Origin: Anaerolineae bacterium
Lineage (GTDB): Bacteria > Chloroflexota > Anaerolineae > Anaerolineales > Villigracilaceae
Length of the DNA stretch: 5,456 nucleotides
NCBI GenBank assembly: GCA_003158885.1
Contig: PMLN01000265.1
Coordinates: 2,290 to 7,745, forward strand
Reading direction: 5' to 3'
Part shown: positions 4,234-5,456 of the stretch, piece by piece
Layout of the letters: each line of letters begins with the position of its first letter
Numbering within the stretch: the stretch's first letter is position 1
Notes under the pieces: model-generated
Told to the model about the DNA's origin: nothing
Seen by the model: the letters and a program-made list of their open reading frames with translations, nothing else
The model's database searches: none
Position numbers and translations under genes: made by a program

Positions 4234-5456
4234 ATGACCAACGAAACGATCAAAGAAAACAACCCCATCCCCTGGCTGGAACGCCCCATTCACCCAGCCC
4301 TGCCCGCCCTCACCAATGAAATCGTCATATTTATAGCCATCCTCCTGGTGGCCTTTGTCACGCGCTTCTACAACCTCGGCGCGCGCGTCATGAGTCACGA
4401 TGAAAGCCTCCACACCTACTTCTCGTGGCTCTTCTACAAAGGCAGCGGCTACCAGCACAACCCCATGATGCATGGCCCGCTCCAATTCCACCTGATCGCC
4501 CTTTCCTACTTCCTCTTCGGCGCCAGCGACTTCACCGCCCGCATCCCCGCCGCCCTCTTCAGCATTGCCACCATTGCCATGGCCTGGTATTGGCGCCGCT
4601 ACCTGGGCAAGACCGGTGGGCTGATCGCAGGCATCCTGATGGTCATCTCGCCGTTCATGCTCTTCTACGGGCGCTATGTGCGCGAAGATTCCTACGCCGT
4701 CTTCTCCGGCGTGCTGATGCTCTTTGTGATCCTGCGTTATTTTGAAAGCGGCGAGCGGAAATTTCTTTATCTGTTGGCGCTTTCCCTGGTCATTCACTTT
4801 ATAGATAAAGAGACCTCCTTCATGTACGCGGCCATGCTTCTGCTCTTCCTGGCCCTGTATTTCATCGTGCGGGTCACGCGCAAAGCCTGGAGCGACCTTT
4901 CCTCCTATCTCACCTTCATCATTGCTCTCGGGCTTGGGCTTATGCTATTTGCCTCCGGCATAGGCCTCGGAATTGCCGGACGAAACATCGGGGTTCTCGG
5001 TGCGACCGAAGTAGCCTCCCCCGCAATTCCTTCCGCAGCCGCGCCGGTTCAAAGCGCGGCTGCAGGTGTCACTCCCGCCGAAATCCTGTTTATCGCCGGG
5101 CTGCTCGCCATGGTCGCGGCTGGATATTTCCTGATCCGCGGCTATACCTGGCGGGGCGTTAAATCCGAGCGCTCGTTCGATATGCTCATCCTAGTCGGCA
5201 CCCTCGTTCTGCCCATGTTAACGCCCTTTCCCATCACGTTCCTGAAGAATTGGCTGCACGTCACCATACCAACCACCGCGCCCGAAGTCCAGGCGCTGAC
5301 CACCCAGAATGTGCTCGTGATCGGCATCTTCCTCCTCGTATTCTTTGCCATCTCCATCGCCATCGGCTTGATCTGGGATCGGGATTGGTGGAAGCTGGCT
5401 CTCGCCTTCTGGGTTCCTTTCACCATTTTCTACACCTCGATCTTTACCAACAGCGA
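4234..5456 (+). CDS. GT39/Agl23-like multi-pass membrane glycosyltransferase (TIGR03663-type), 3'-truncated by window edge
   Basis: The frame is open to the last base with no stop, giving 407 complete codons from ATG 4234. It resembles the TIGR03663 / Agl23-associated family, GT-C fold integral membrane proteins related to PMT/GT39 enzymes that use polyprenyl-phosphate sugars; the exact reaction is unproven. After a polar cytoplasmic N-terminus (1-28), the first membrane segment is about 29-49. The first external loop carries HDESLH (55-60), the acidic pair expected at a GT-C active site, then HNPMMHGPLQFH (75-86). Further conserved pieces are GRYVREDSY (146-154) and IDKETSF (190-196). Roughly ten more hydrophobic segments follow, with an Ala/Pro/Ser-rich loop at about 257-283. 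Another in-frame ATG at 4201 would add 11 residues, but the TATAAT box overlaps it, so 4234 is preferred. A weakly purine-rich AGAAAAG precedes the start. It likely acts in surface glycan or glycoprotein assembly. Confidence 0.85.
   Translation, partial: MTNETIKENNPIPWLERPIHPALPALTNEIVIFIAILLVAFVTRFYNLGARVMSHDESLHTYFSWLFYKGSGYQHNPMMHGPLQFHLIALSYFLFGASDFTARIPAALFSIATIAMAWYWRRYLGKTGGLIAGILMVISPFMLFYGRYVREDSYAVFSGVLMLFVILRYFESGERKFLYLLALSLVIHFIDKETSFMYAAMLLLFLALYFIVRVTRKAWSDLSSYLTFIIALGLGLMLFASGIGLGIAGRNIGVLGATEVASPAIPSAAAPVQSAAAGVTPAEILFIAGLLAMVAAGYFLIRGYTWRGVKSERSFDMLILVGTLVLPMLTPFPITFLKNWLHVTIPTTAPEVQALTTQNVLVIGIFLLVFFAISIAIGLIWDRDWWKLALAFWVPFTIFYTSIFTNS

Noticed and set aside
4186..4797. 203-codon open frame on the minus strand
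   Set aside because: It lies wholly opposite the glycosyltransferase gene, whose protein shows clear family motifs and membrane segments. The minus-strand product is Glu/Gly/His-rich with no domain, as expected from an antisense shadow.

Overview
This window looks like chromosomal DNA of a Chloroflexota bacterium, most likely class Anaerolineae. The reasons are the ClpP variant (TASFGT around the catalytic serine), a bacterial member of the Agl23-like membrane glycosyltransferase family, and AT-leaning, repeat-laden gaps between GC-richer genes. The placement is by recognition only; no search was run. All five recognised genes lie on the + strand.

Layout: 1-453 is the C-terminal part of ClpP, with its start outside the window. 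454-927 is a 474-bp gap filled with hairpins and short-period repeats, ending in a TATAAT box seven bases before the next start. 928-1794 encodes a DUF1028 (Ntn-hydrolase-like) protein with a C-terminal peptidoglycan-binding-like domain. 1870-2703 encodes a HAD subfamily IIA sugar-phosphatase-like enzyme. 2821-3924 encodes RlmN, the radical-SAM methyltransferase of 23S rRNA A2503. 3925-4233 is a 309-bp gap holding a weak inverted repeat and a TATAAT box. From 4234 (or 4201) to the window end runs a partial gene for a multi-pass GT39/Agl23-like membrane glycosyltransferase, which has no stop in the window.

The genes do not form an obvious pathway: protein quality control, a probable hydrolase, a small-molecule phosphatase, ribosome modification and envelope glycosylation sit side by side. 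DUF1028, HAD and rlmN are separated by 75 and 117 bp, so co-transcription is possible but not shown.

The most unusual content is repeat structure. A 50-bp two-stem palindrome lies inside the rlmN reading frame and adds a Pro/Gly-rich segment just ahead of the radical-SAM cysteines. In addition, the first three gaps each carry a different short tandem array (periods 7, 9 and 8 bp) close to, or touching, the downstream start codon, and several 9-bp-periodic or hairpin elements sit further upstream. No CRISPR array, tRNA, rRNA, transposase or defence system was seen.
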